A stretch of DNA of 64,000 nucleotides from Craterostigma plantagineum (Eukaryota; Streptophyta; Magnoliopsida; Lamiales; Linderniaceae), in assembly GCA_027422505.1 (NCBI GenBank), contig JAPQWV010000326.1:491001-555000 (forward strand), read 5' to 3'. A program made the translations under genes and the position numbers. Below the pieces are notes generated by a model. That model saw only the letters and a list, made by a program, of their open reading frames with translations, had not been told where the DNA came from and did no database searches. The number at the start of each line of letters is the position of its first letter. Positions within the stretch are counted from its first letter, which is position 1. Positions 1 through 11,277 of the stretch are shown one piece after another.

Positions 1-159
1 TATCAACAACAGCTAATTATTAATAGTTTCTTGAATAATAATGATAATAGCAGATTGACAAATGATGATGTAAGGGTATCTTTTATTATTAGTAGCAGTA
101 GTAGTAATATGCATGATGCTGTAAGGATATCAGATTTAGTCATCAACAGCTTGTTATGA
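1..159 (+). CDS. Possible 3' end of a gene cut by the window edge
   Basis: The first frame is open from base 1 to a TGA at 157-159 and encodes 52 residues rich in Asn, Ser and Gln, ending in a hydrophobic tail (SDLVINSLL). The composition resembles the C-terminus of a plant transcription factor, but no domain is visible and I cannot name a family. A chance open frame of this length in AT-rich DNA is quite possible, so this is only a candidate last exon. Confidence 0.22.
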   Translation, partial: YQQQLIINSFLNNNDNSRLTNDDVRVSFIISSSSSNMHDAVRISDLVINSLL

Positions 160-1248
160 AGTAGTTTTGGCCATATATGTAATGTTTTTGGCGTGTATTA
201 TTGCATGCAGTTCATGTGTTAGTTTTAATTAACTGAGGTTGCATGTTGTCATTATATAGTTGGAAATAGTTCATGTTGTATAATGGTTGTAACGGACAAC
301 GCATAGTAATAATATTGTGAAACATTTTACGAACCATTATGTACGTACGGGTACGGTCTGATCTCCTTGAAAAATATATATAAATAAATGGGAAGAGTCA
401 AATGTTAATATTATTAAAACGATGATGATACCTTTACCTTTGACCGGTCGTTCTATAATGGAAAAATATAATCTGCCTCAAAACAAGAAACAGAGCCAGC
501 AATTTTTTTGAAAAGCACTTTCGGTGAAGCTATCCTTTTAGGAAGAAGTTAGGACCGCATGAATGAATACACACTCGAAAAAAGGGGGGGCTGGCTATGC
601 TAATTAACATAGCAGAAAATAAATACGTGCACGTACGTCACCGAGTTAGATATCCTATTTACTAACAATTACGTGTATTTAATGCATGGATCATTTGCAC
701 TTACGTCTGACCATGTATCTTCTTATATCGTAATGAGATGGAATGGAAGGGATGGACGAATGAGTTTATTAATAAAACAGGGAAAGTCCAAAAACAAAAC
801 AGAGTATATATAATATATAGATAACCTCTTGGTTGAAATAGACGTAATGAATCCAGCCAGCCTCTTTATAAAACTGTATACTGAATTGCTGTTGTTGGTG
901 GTTTCTTTTTAATATAAAACGTATCTTCCTAATAAAAAGTGTTGGATTTCATAAACTGACGATTAGTGTCGTGGTTTGTTTATTAGACTTGTGGACCTCG
1001 AGCAGTCACCTTAGTTCGGGAGCACTGATACAAAAAGATGATATAGTTCAACTCAATGATGAAAATGCGAAGGGTTTTAATAAGCATGATGACAAAAAAA
1101 GAGCCTCGGCAAGCGAAATAGCCAGAAGAAGATTCTTCAAGTCTAACAATTGTTGGATCAATGCTGGCTGGCTTGTTCCTATCCTAAGAACAAGTCGTTG
1201 ATTGAGAATTGCTGTTTTATTATTAGGTAAGGCGATGATTGATGTTTA
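160..1248. other. Intergenic, AT-rich; includes 3' flank of SGS3
   Basis: I see no convincing gene here. A 76-codon frame at 971-1201 (+) lies just past the SGS3 stop codon and has no recognisable domain, so it is more likely chance sequence in the SGS3 3' UTR and flank. Confidence 0.5.
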
Positions 1249-3634
1249 CTAATTGCCTTGTTGGTTCGGAGTGTACTTCGCAAGAAGTCTGTCAAAGTCC
1301 TTGTCAAACTGCTGCTCGAGCAATTCAAGTTCCTCAGCATGACGCCGCTTCGCTTCCATCTTCTTCAAGTTGTGAGCCTCAATTAGCATCTCTCTCTCTT
1401 TCTTAAAATCCGCCATTTCTTTGTCTTGAACTCTAATGAACCTTTCCCTGTCCTCAGCCCTGACCAAATAATAAATAAACAAAGATCTTCGCCGTTACTA
1501 TCTCATATCATCAATCTGTACAAAAGAGGGGAGAAAACAAAAAACTCTGTTTACCTTCGCTTATTTTCATCCAAGGAAGATGATGAGCCAACACCCTCAG
1601 TAGTCTGCGTCACTCTCTCACGTTGATCTTGTTGCATTTTCTCAAACTGTTCTTCCTTAACATTTCTTGCATCGTAATATTCTTGCATGTGATCTTTGAA
1701 GAACTGTTGCTGGTACTCCAGCTGAGTTCAGGAAAAAGAAACAATCTCAGTTTGTTTTCTTTTCTAAAAACATCAACTCAACAGAACTTTATAAACCCAC
1801 TGGCAGAAAAAAAATCAAGTCAGCTTCAGGGAATATCACATGATCCTCTACCAGGTTAAATACACCACATACAGATCCACAATATAACATCAGGACTGAA
1901 GCTTCTAATAGATCATTGAATAGCATCGAGTTAGTATTAGCATCAACAATGAAAACGAATATATGAACCCTTTCAACTTGCCCACAGTATATACACACAT
2001 GCAAACAGAACAGACACACATACCTCTTCCTTAGTATGCTCGTGGTGTTTCTTTGTCTTCAGTTTCACTGCATCGGTCTCTGCCATTGTTTTCCTCAACT
2101 TCTCAGTCACAATGCCAAGAGACTCCTCCAGAGCCTTCTTACTCTTCTGTTCCTTCAACACTTTGTTCCTGAACCACGTCAGCTGCTGATTGTCCTCACT
2201 CATCTGCTTCAACGACTGCACAAACATTTCTTGGTACGATCGCATCTCATATTTCAACCTGGTTTTACCTGGACAGTCAAACACCACACAGCACGTTAAA
2301 GTTGCAACAAAAGCTAAAGTTAGTGCTACAAGGTTCTGCTCGTGTCGATTTTATCACCTTGAGAATGCAGATTGAAGAGTTCCATATCGGCCTTCTCCGC
2401 CATGTAACCATAGAGCTGTCGCATTCCTCCAGGGTAAAACGGAATCCTGTTCCTGTCCCATGCAAGCCTATCCCTGCCGTTATCTTCAAATTGTTTGCTG
2501 AGACGCTCTGCTTCAGCGAAGCCAAAAGGGGTAGCGTCAAAGATCAAGACACTCATGCCCCGGTGGCCTTGGGGTCCATATGAGTGTCGAGCCTTCACAA
2601 CAGAAAATTTACTGAAATGATCAAGAAGCTCTTGATTTCCCATGCCGATCCACTGCATGCAATACAAACCAGCAAAAGATGAAACTTAGTTGAATATAGC
2701 ATTCTACTCTAATAAGTAACTAAAAGGGAAGCTCTTGAAGAACGTCGTTACCTTGTCGGTCATCCTTATCGTGCTTAGTATTCATGATCACCACCATAGG
2801 AGGCCAAACGATCTCCTTGTCTCTTTCTTTGAGACCCTGCCATTTGCCATATACTTCACCAAGAGGTGCTGCAGATGTTCCCTTTCTTCGCAGTTCCTCC
2901 TCTAGAAGCTCCGCCAGTTCTCTATGGAGTTTTACCCTTTTGGATCTCACTGTCCGTGCATGATTAATAACAGGTTGCAGGCCTCTGTACCAGTCGATGG
3001 CACCAGGACCACCTTGGCAGGCAGGGCAATGCCACTCTCTTTCTGGTTCATTAATCTGATCTACTGTCAAACCATCAAGCAACTTAAACATTTCCACAAA
3101 CAATTTGTGCTTCTTTCTGGATTCATGGCTCTTCTGACTTTCATCTGATTCAAAATCATCACTCAAAAGCTCATCATCAGAGTCATCATCAACGTCATCG
3201 GACTCATCTCCGTCTTCCTCAAGTTCAATAGCTTCAGAAGCTTTTGCTATTTTCAGAGTCGTAGATGATGACTTATTACTCTGACCTCCGTCGGCTGGTT
3301 TCCTGCATTCAGATGAGCCCGCAGACAGCGAACCAGAACTCTTTCCATGAGTCTGCTGCCCTCCAAATCCTAATTTTTGCAAAGTACCAGTTCGAACCCA
3401 TGCCTTGGGAGGAGGATTTTGTGAATTCCATTGACTCGAAGCACTGTCTTTGTTCTTATTTTTTACCTTCTTACCACAAACCTCCCATCCTTCTTCATCC
3501 ACGGGATTTACCTTAATGTCAGCGAGACCATGGTTTAGTTTGTCCACATCAGAGCTTGAAGCATTCACAACGCTTTTCCCCTTTGAAGATCCATTAACGG
3601 ATTTGTTCTTGCCAGGTTTTCTATTGGAGCTCAT
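1249..3634 (-). CDS. SGS3: SGS3 (suppressor of gene silencing 3), dsRNA-binding RNA-silencing factor, frame broken by one base
   Basis: SGS3 works with RDR6 in cytoplasmic siRNA bodies to make dsRNA for trans-acting siRNA and antiviral silencing. Five coding exons are seen: 3634-2752, 2652-2358, 2268-2024, 1721-1555 and 1459-1249. Exon 1 carries an acidic, Asp-rich stretch and the zinc-finger XS motif (CPACQGGPGAIDWYRG). Exon 2 carries the XS domain (WIGMGNQELL, ARHSYGPQGHRGMSVL). The last exons form the C-terminal coiled coil. Exons 2-5 share one frame, but exon 1 ends one base out of phase at the strong donor (AAG|GTAACG, intron from 2751). Removing one G of the pair at 2758-2759 gives the family-typical junction D-K-W and a 599-residue protein. 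A weak alternative donor (GAC|GTTCTT at 2743) would keep the frame but add unusual residues. Identity is sure; the exon 1 end is not. Confidence 0.93.
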
Positions 3635-4279
3635 CTGTATAGGGGTCGTATCACAAAGAAGGTATTCATTAACTGCAATCCAGTCATGTAAAGAAACTAC
3701 TAAAGCTAATAAGCCACTGTTATGGCCTGAGAGTCAACATTGAACATACAGCAACCTGCCCGTGCATCTAATAGAAATACAGATAGAAAACATCGCAAGC
3801 ACCAAACTGGACGGGAATGAAAGATCGTTTGAAAAATGCACTATCCGAGTTACAAGCTGAAAATGTTAAAACACAGTGCGTTATTTTGGCCAAAAGTGAT
3901 ACACGCAAGCTACACAATAGCAAAATGCAAGACTCCTGAAAGGCGAAACTTGCGCTCATCTACACAGAACAGAGAGGAAATATTTTACAACCACATCTGA
4001 ACACGCACATGAAATGGAAATATGCAGCACGAATTGGACACAGAACACAAAGTAAAGGGAAAATACAAAAGGCACAACAAAAACAAAAATAGGCGATGAA
4101 ATCAAGGAAGACGCAGCTTCAAAATCACACATTCTACCATACAAATCCATCCACATTCTACAATACAAGACGCAGCTTTAAAACCAAACGATCATGCTAT
4201 AGCTAAATCCGAAAAAAAAAAAAAGCAGGACAGCAATAGATCTGTCAAATATGAATCACAGATGCGAAGTAGGCATTAC
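3635..4279 (-). other. SGS3: 5' UTR intron of SGS3
   Basis: On the minus strand a good donor follows base 4280 (GAAG|GTAATG) and an acceptor (TATACAG) lies directly before the SGS3 start codon at 3634. No coding frame is seen between them. The 5' leader exon would cover about 4280-4390, just downstream of a TATA-like stretch near 4414-4424. This is inferred from splice signals only. Confidence 0.6.
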
Positions 4280-4390
4280 CTTCGGACTGTAGTAGATCAG
4301 GCCTCGCTGACCAGAGAAGAGGTGGAAGACGAAGAATCGCCGCGTTACCTTTAAGCTGCTGCCATAAACCCTCTTCTGTGAGGAGGACTG

Positions 4391-5454
4391 AGTGACAGTG
4401 TAAGTGGAGTGTTTCTATATATATACCAACGTTTATACTAGTCGGGCCTCAAAATGATATTTAATCTAGCTAATAAATAATAATTACTGTCTATTGGGCT
4501 GTATTCTCATGGGCTTAAGCCCACAATCACTAAAATTGCATGAAACATTCACTCTATCGAAGTACTGTACTGTACACACACACACACACACACACACCCC
4601 CCCTCCCCCCCTCTTTTTTCTTTTTCTTTATAAAAATATATATACATAAATAAAGTACAAAATTAAGTGAATATATTATCTTCTTTCTGAAATGTCTTTA
4701 GATTTTGAAGAAAATTAAATCGTAATAAACTCTTCGTAATAATGAGAATACCAGACGGAAGCCTTTTGTTAGATATCAATCATAAAGTCTCACTTCCCGT
4801 AATCTACGTCTATTAAAATTCCTTTGAACTAAGCACCTGGTCAAACGTTATTCCAAAAAATATTAAAAAAGAAATCTTATTACTATGATGATGCATTTAT
4901 GTCCAAAATGAATGTAATCTTCAATTCCCTTGCAGCACTAGGCCTAGTGAATGTATTTTATAATATATTGTAGTGTAGGAGTAGGAGGAGAGTGTTGTGG
5001 GTAAAAGACAAATGTATGATTAAAAGAGTGTGAGAAGGCATGCAATTGTTGCACCCAATAATGGGCGTGTTATTAATGAGACTTGCAAACTTTGCTTTGC
5101 TTCTTTTCCCAAACCATTCAATCCATTCCCCCATCCCATCCCCATTCATTTATTTCTCCCTAACAAAGACAAAACGGATTGAATATATACACAAATATAG
5201 CAGTAATGTAAAATAAAGCTCGCCTCATCCCTTTCTCTCTCTGTCGATCTGCTTTTCTCTCTCTATATATATCTCTCTCTAGGGCACATAATATATTACA
5301 TATAGAACTGCACGTGTGCAGCGTATAGCTCTCAGACCCCCATCATATGGACTCGAGCCCCCCCAGTTTCTCTTTAATTAATCTCCAGGGCAAAGTTATT
5401 TCATCGTAGAAGATAAGATCTATCTTGAATTTATTACATAAACAGATACACACC
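4391..5454. other. Divergent intergenic region between SGS3 and CYP90C1
   Basis: This region is the shared upstream space of two divergent genes. It holds a TATA-like run for SGS3 (about 4414-4424), a (CA)n tract followed by C-rich and T-rich runs at 4574-4622, and a long CT-rich leader with TATATATA at about 5233-5282 upstream of CYP90C1. No gene is seen. Confidence 0.55.
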
Positions 5455-5764
5455 ATGAGCCTTCTTCTACACATGGAGAGTTTGACCTCAGAAAGATGGT
5501 TTTTGTATTATATGAGTGGAATATTAGCCTTGTTCGTATCGTTCTTTGTGTTTGGGTACAGATTACTGAAGGCCAGAAGAAGAGATGGTCATCTTCTTCA
5601 GTCATGTGTTATTGTTCCGAGGGGAAGTTGGGGATGGCCTTTGATAGGAGAGACTTTGGATTTCATAGCATGTGGTTACTCATCCAAACCTGTCTCATTC
5701 ATGGAGAAACGCAAATCTCGGTAAGTAAGATAGATTTGATTTTTTAGATAGTTAATTTATTTGA

Positions 5765-5795
<31 letters not shown>

Positions 5796-8700
5796 ACGAT
5801 GATGTCCCAAGGTTTCTTGTATTTTTACATGTTTTTGTGCGTTGATTTGATTTTTCGAGGTGATCACGAGCTAAGCTGGAGCTCCATGGTTTTGGAAAAA
5901 AAAAAGAAAATCTGTTGTTTTCTAAAGTCAGCGAAAAGTAATGTAATTCTGAAATGTTTCTCAAATCATGAAAATCAATTTTTTTTTTTTCTTTTCACAT
6001 TTTTTTCTTGAGTTTTCTATCTGTTATGACATGGGAGTTGCTGAGCTGCGCTCACCTTTTACGAATATATTTTGTCCAGAAGTTCCAAAGCTGAATTAGC
6101 TCCAAATTTCAAATCTAATTAAATATTCAATCGGACGTGTAAATAAATGTCTTGGAATTCGAAAAGCTACACATCGTCAACACTTCTTGCTTCTTTTTTC
6201 CATTGCCTCCGTAGCACTACTGCCGTGCCACTAGAAAATACATTGTATTGTTTTTTTAAATCTTATACTCGCGACAACAAGCGATGGTAATAATTGTATC
6301 CACAATATCAATCTTTTACATTACTGATTCTCTTTCGCACATGATCGATGACTTTGTTGTATATTAGTTCTTTAATCGTCTTATAGAAAAAAGTTACAAG
6401 GCAACACTTCAATAATATATTGATTTTATCAGGTATGGGAACGTATTCAAGACAAACATTCTCGGAAAACCCATCATAGTCTCGACCGACCCAGACTTAA
6501 ACAAGATGATATTACAAAACCATGGTAATGTCTTCGTCCCATGCTATCCAAAATCTATTACCGAACTCCTCGGCAAGTCATCGATACTTCAAATGAACGG
6601 TGCTCTGCACAAAAGAGTTCATTCCCTCATCGGAGTTTTCCTAAAGTCGCCCAACCTCAAGTCAACGATCACCCAAGACATTGAGAAAGCTGTGAAGCTT
6701 TCACTGTCTAGTTGGACTAACAAAGGAAGCAGATTTATTTACGTCCAAGAAGAGACCAAAATGGTTACGTAGTCTTTTTTTTTTTTTTGCTGGTTTATTA
6801 GCTGGCTATTGAGAATCTCATATTTAAGTAACATACTTACGCAGATCACATTTGAGATCCTCGTCAAAGTTCTGTTGAGCGTTGGTCCAGGCGAAGAAAT
6901 GATGTACTTGCTCAAGAAAGAATTCGCAGAATTCATCAAAGGCTTAATTTGTATCCCTATAAATCTCCCCGGGACAAGGCTTTATAAGTCTCTCCAGGTA
7001 TTATTAGTCCTTCGTTAAGATTACAACAATCCATGAACTTCTGCTAACCAACCTTAAAAATTGCGTCCTTTTTTTTTTTTTTTTTTCTATTTTGACAGGC
7101 AAAGAAAAGGCTTTTAAAAATGGTGGATGGAATCGTCAAGGAGAGGCAAATGGCCATGGAGGGCCGGGCCGGGTCGTACCCGTTGGATGCGGTCGACGTG
7201 CTTCTGGGCGAAGCGGGCTCGAACGGGTCGACCCGGGAAGACCCGCTTGGGTTGGATTTTATCAGCGGTAATATAATTGAGATGATGATTCCAGGCGAAG
7301 AGACGTTGCCTACTTCAATGGCCTTAGCGGTTAAATTTCTCACCGACAATCCTATTGCGTTGGCGCATATGGTGGTACGTTTCTTTCTCTTATTTTTTCA
7401 TTCTTTACTTTTTGGATTCATGAAAATATATGTTTTTGGTGAGAGGTCGCCCTCCAATTTATGATTTGGGTATATGCTCAAGTCATATCATGTTATTATA
7501 AGTACTCAGAATATATTATAGAATTCATGTGGGAGATAGTAACGTAGCTGCCCATGTGTTTTGTGAATTATTAATCGAATAATATACATTAAGTCTGTAG
7601 AATTAGTTTCATGAGCTACATGACTGTTGTCTTACTCGATAGAATTTTTTACATTTATTATTGTATTTTTGCTTAGTTGTCATAATATACATAAATATTC
7701 CAGGAGGAAAATATGGAACTTAAGAAGAGGAAGGATCAGTCATGCGAAGAATATTCTTGGACAGATTACATGTCTTTGAATTTTACGCAAAATGTGAGTC
7801 CATCGATTTATTTTTAAACTATCCCGAAAAGACTATAAATATATATGTGTGTATATTTCTCTAAACCTAATTGTTAATGTACATGAAAAATTATTATTTT
7901 CGAGCAGGTCATCAGTGAAACCCTTAGGCTTGGTAATATCATAAATGCAGTGTGGAGAAAAGCTCTCAAGGATGTGAAAATGAAAGGTTAATAACTTCTA
8001 TCTGTTCTGATAATGTCGTTTCAACATAAAAAGATATACATTGTTGAAATAAAGTCGCATGTGTGTATGTACTTCCTTAATTAGGGTTCTTAATACCCAA
8101 AGGATGGTGCGTCTTGGCATCGTTCAGCTCCGTTCACATGGATGAGAATAACTATGAGAACCCTTATGAATTCGATCCTTGGAGATGGAAGGTGACCAAA
8201 TATTTTAAGTTTAATCGTACCTTTTTCCATAGTATAAAAATTTGATTTTTTGTATATAATCAATCTTCATATAAAGACATTGGAAGAAAATATATATGTA
8301 TATATCGTTTAGTTAATTGATGATATAGGATCCACACTTCACGTGATTGAATTTATTTCGTGTCGTCTACCTGCAGGACATTCTTCTTGTTCTTTTGATT
8401 GTTACTCAGATATTGACTCGTGAATGGAAAATTACATATCGGAAAAATAAAATGAATATCTTTCTTATATAAATATGAGTTTCATGTTTTTGTTTTTTTC
8501 CTCTTGCAGAACATAACTGCTGCGGTGAGTAGCAATGTTTTTACACCATTTGGTGGTGGACAGAGGCTATGTCCTGGCTTGGAACTTACGAGGCTTGAAA
8601 TCTCAATTTTCCTTCACCATCTTGTTACAACTTATAGGTAATAATAATATGTTACGTTCATTAACATAATATACATAGGTAGAAAATTTAATAATGGGTA

Positions 8701-8813
8701 GGTAACTCGAGCTTTCAATTTGCAGATGGACTGCCGAGAAAGATGATATCATATATTTCCCGACCGTGAGAATGAAGAAGAAGCTACCAATCACTATCAC
8801 ACCCTTATTATAA
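5455..8813 (+). CDS. CYP90C1: Cytochrome P450 CYP90C1 (ROTUNDIFOLIA3-like), brassinosteroid C-23 hydroxylase
   Basis: Known family role: C-23 hydroxylation of brassinosteroid precursors on the ER membrane, controlling polar leaf-cell elongation. Nine exons join with every phase correct: 5455-5720, 6433-6763, 6845-6997, 7099-7374, 7704-7793, 7908-7986, 8085-8191, 8510-8637 and 8726-8813, giving 505 residues. The start has a good context (CACCATGAGC) and precedes a hydrophobic N-terminal anchor. A second in-frame ATG at 5473 is possible. Visible motifs are the I-helix region [10 protein letters not shown], the K-helix ExxR (E376, R379), the meander region [10 protein letters not shown], and the haem loop [11 protein letters not shown] with Cys455. 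The sequence resembles Arabidopsis ROT3 more than CYP90D1, for example in the [19 protein letters not shown] and [13 protein letters not shown] regions. It is divergent from SGS3. Confidence 0.95.
5769..5808 (+). repeat. (GAT)n microsatellite in CYP90C1 intron 1
   Basis: A run of about ten GAT units with one GAC unit and a trailing GATGTC lies in the first intron. It is a simple-sequence repeat with no other feature. Confidence 0.85.
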
Positions 8814-8878
8814 CAATAGTAATAATTCAATTATGCCAATTGAATTAGTTATAGTTATCCATCAAAAAGGTACGTATG

Positions 8879-8920
<42 letters not shown>

Positions 8921-9483
8921 CTGTATTACAGTACAAAAAAATGAAGGGTGGAGAGGTAGTGGTGAATTATTATTGATTGAATTTAAAAATTGCCGTAGCT
9001 ATCCGAGATATGTCTGTTATCAACAATTGAATGGGGTCGAGCGAGACTCGAGTCCTATCCTATCCTATCCGTGGTACGACAAAAAAAAAAAAAAAAGAAC
9101 TGCCAGTAAAGATTTATTTTAATATTCCATTACAAATATGTATCAGTGGTTTCTATAATAATAAAAGAAAATATAAGGTAGTATATTCTAATCCAAATTC
9201 AAGTTTTCACAATTTAGAGGATAAGAACGTGTACGTTAATTGTTTGTGGACAAAAAAGGAAGGGCGTTGAAATTGTTGGTCCACTTCAGTAATATTCGGC
9301 AATGTCCTAAACTAAAAGGCCCCAGCCCAGTAACGGCAGCCACCGAGCGAGGACCGCCGACATCTCTTTTATGCGTGCGACGAAATTGCTCGAATAAAGC
9401 ATGGTAGTGTACATGCGCCATCAACACTAAACAAGACAAGAAAAGTTTCCTCTAATGATTCTTCCACTCCAAGCATGAATGTG
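8814..9483. other. Convergent intergenic region with (TA)n tract
   Basis: This is the 3' flank of CYP90C1 and of the minus-strand gene beyond it. It contains a (TA)n tract at about 8881-8918 and a short TCCTA repeat near 9053-9070. No gene is supported. Confidence 0.5.
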
Positions 9484-10866
9484 CTACTTCGGTCTTCCTC
9501 TGTAAGGATTCACTATACCATCAATGCTCTGTTTTATTTGATTCCCTACTTTACGCAAGTTCTTGGCAACCCCACTTGCAACGACGCCAGCATTTCGCCT
9601 AAACCTGTAGTTGGGTTACGACACAGTAGATTAGTTCGGTGAAGTAAAATCAACGAATTGAGGCTCATAAATTAGGTGCCTGATGAAAGGTGCTCATATA
9701 TGGAGAAACCTATCTTATGATTATATATCGCCAGTAAAATACGGTATTGTTATGGATAAAAAAAACACGATATTTGCTTGCCTGTTTACGAATTCATCGC
9801 CAGTTCCACTTGTTTTAGCAGGTCTGGAAGAGGGTCGTTGAGGCAACGTGCTACCATCTGCAAACCAAAGAATGAATGTAGGTGAACCAATCAGAGGATG
9901 GATATACAGTGTTGTCTATATGATCCATGGGAATAAATCTCGCTATATAATGTTTAGACCGGAGATGTAGTCCACAGTCCGAGTAACTAATTGCAGGCAA
10001 TAGGAAAGAGATCACAAGTGCCATGGCATCAAGTTTTAGGCTTACCTTCTCTGTTATGAATAGGTTGTGGCTTCACATGATCCGATTCCGATGTAGAATC
10101 AGCAGCATGGGCTCTTCGATCCACTAAAACCTACAGAATATACATGCGACTTTGTGAGAATCACAATTCGAATGAGACGTAGGTCGGCTACAAAGTAAAG
10201 GCATATCCAATCACAAGCACTGAAATGCTAACAACCTCAAGACCAACACATGCTGGCAATTCAGTTCGAACTTCTTGGTCACTGGGGCTTCGTCCTTTAC
10301 GGTCTAGGTAAAGAGAATAACCAACACAAGCATATCTGAAATCCGTGAGGATTCTGTTCTCTTTAGATGCATCCATCTCCATGTCAGATTGTCCCGTCAG
10401 ATATGGATGTGCTGGTCAATCATAGACAGAATCATAACTCAGATACAACGCTATCTGATGCGTAGTTGTTCAAAACACTACAAAACACAGCACAAAAAAC
10501 GTCTATAATAAATCTACAGAAGACCAAGAAACCATGATCGGGAAGCATCCCGCATGAAAACCACATGGACCAAAAAAAAAAGAAAAGAAGCCCCAACCTA
10601 TTTACCGTCCGTTCATCAGCTGAAAAAAAAAAAAAAGGATCTTTCGCAGATGAATTAGAATTACCATTGGGAAGAGAACGAGGGAGGCCAACGCAGAGCG
10701 GGTTGCGCGAATTAGCTTTGAAATTAGAAGAATAATAGAGGCAGCCTTTGCAGGACTTCGCCTTTAAGGTGTCTGCACTCTTTGACGACGACGACGATAA
10801 GGCCGATCCATTCGCGCGATCAATCGGCTTAGGTGGATTTGATTCGTTGTGCGATGATTCCGACAT
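9484..10866 (-). CDS. Conserved plant protein of unknown function (Cys-motif, KSCKGCLYYSS family)
   Basis: Five exons join in frame to 217 residues: 10866-10665, 10411-10236, 10130-10046, 9857-9782 and 9598-9484. The N-terminus is Ser/Lys-rich. It is followed by a Cys motif (KSCKGCLYYSS...NPLCVG), a conserved FRYACVGYSLYLD block, and TELPACVGLEVLVDRRA. The C-terminus is basic (ASGVAKNLRKVGNQI...NPYRGRPK). I recall closely similar Arabidopsis proteins annotated only as domain of unknown function, so no biochemical role can be given. There is no signal peptide or membrane segment. Intron 4 uses a GC donor (AACAG|GCAAGC), because no nearby GT donor keeps the frame. Poly-A tracts in intron 1 interrupt the reading. 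The gene model is good; the function is unknown. Confidence 0.8.
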
Positions 10867-11277
10867 CTCGGCAACGGAGATTATTATTATTTTCCTTCTT
10901 GTTGGTCTTTAGCTCATCTGAGAAATCTTCGATAAGCTTCACTGTTGATAAATCCCTTTTTTTTAAATTAAAAACGTAGAATTCCTTTTTTGTTTTTTTG
11001 TTTTTAGTTTAACACCCAAAGGTAATTCTATTTAACAAAAATTTCCTTATTTCTTGACGTCGGTTACTGACGAGCCTGATATTTTCGATTTTTCATTTTT
11101 ACTTTTTTTTTTCCCTTTTAATTAAACTATTGGGGCCTGGCCTGATCATCCATTTGGGCTACCAAGAAAAATTACACTGGTAAACTAGACTACTTACTAC
11201 ATGGGCATGGGATCACATAATTATACCCAAGAAACACCTTATTTACGAACTGCATTGAAATGAACATTATTACGTAA
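10867..11277. other. Short intergenic region with T-rich runs
   Basis: This holds the 5' leader of the minus-strand gene that starts at 10866 and the 3' flank of the WAT1-like gene. Several poly-T runs are present at 10960-11120. Nothing else is seen. Confidence 0.45.

Noticed and set aside
4574..4622. (CA)n/C-rich tract as a possible regulatory element
   Set aside because: A simple-sequence repeat with no motif beyond low complexity.
8881..8918. (TA)n run as a possible terminator hairpin or origin
   Set aside because: A plain dinucleotide microsatellite in the 3' flank; nothing else supports a function.
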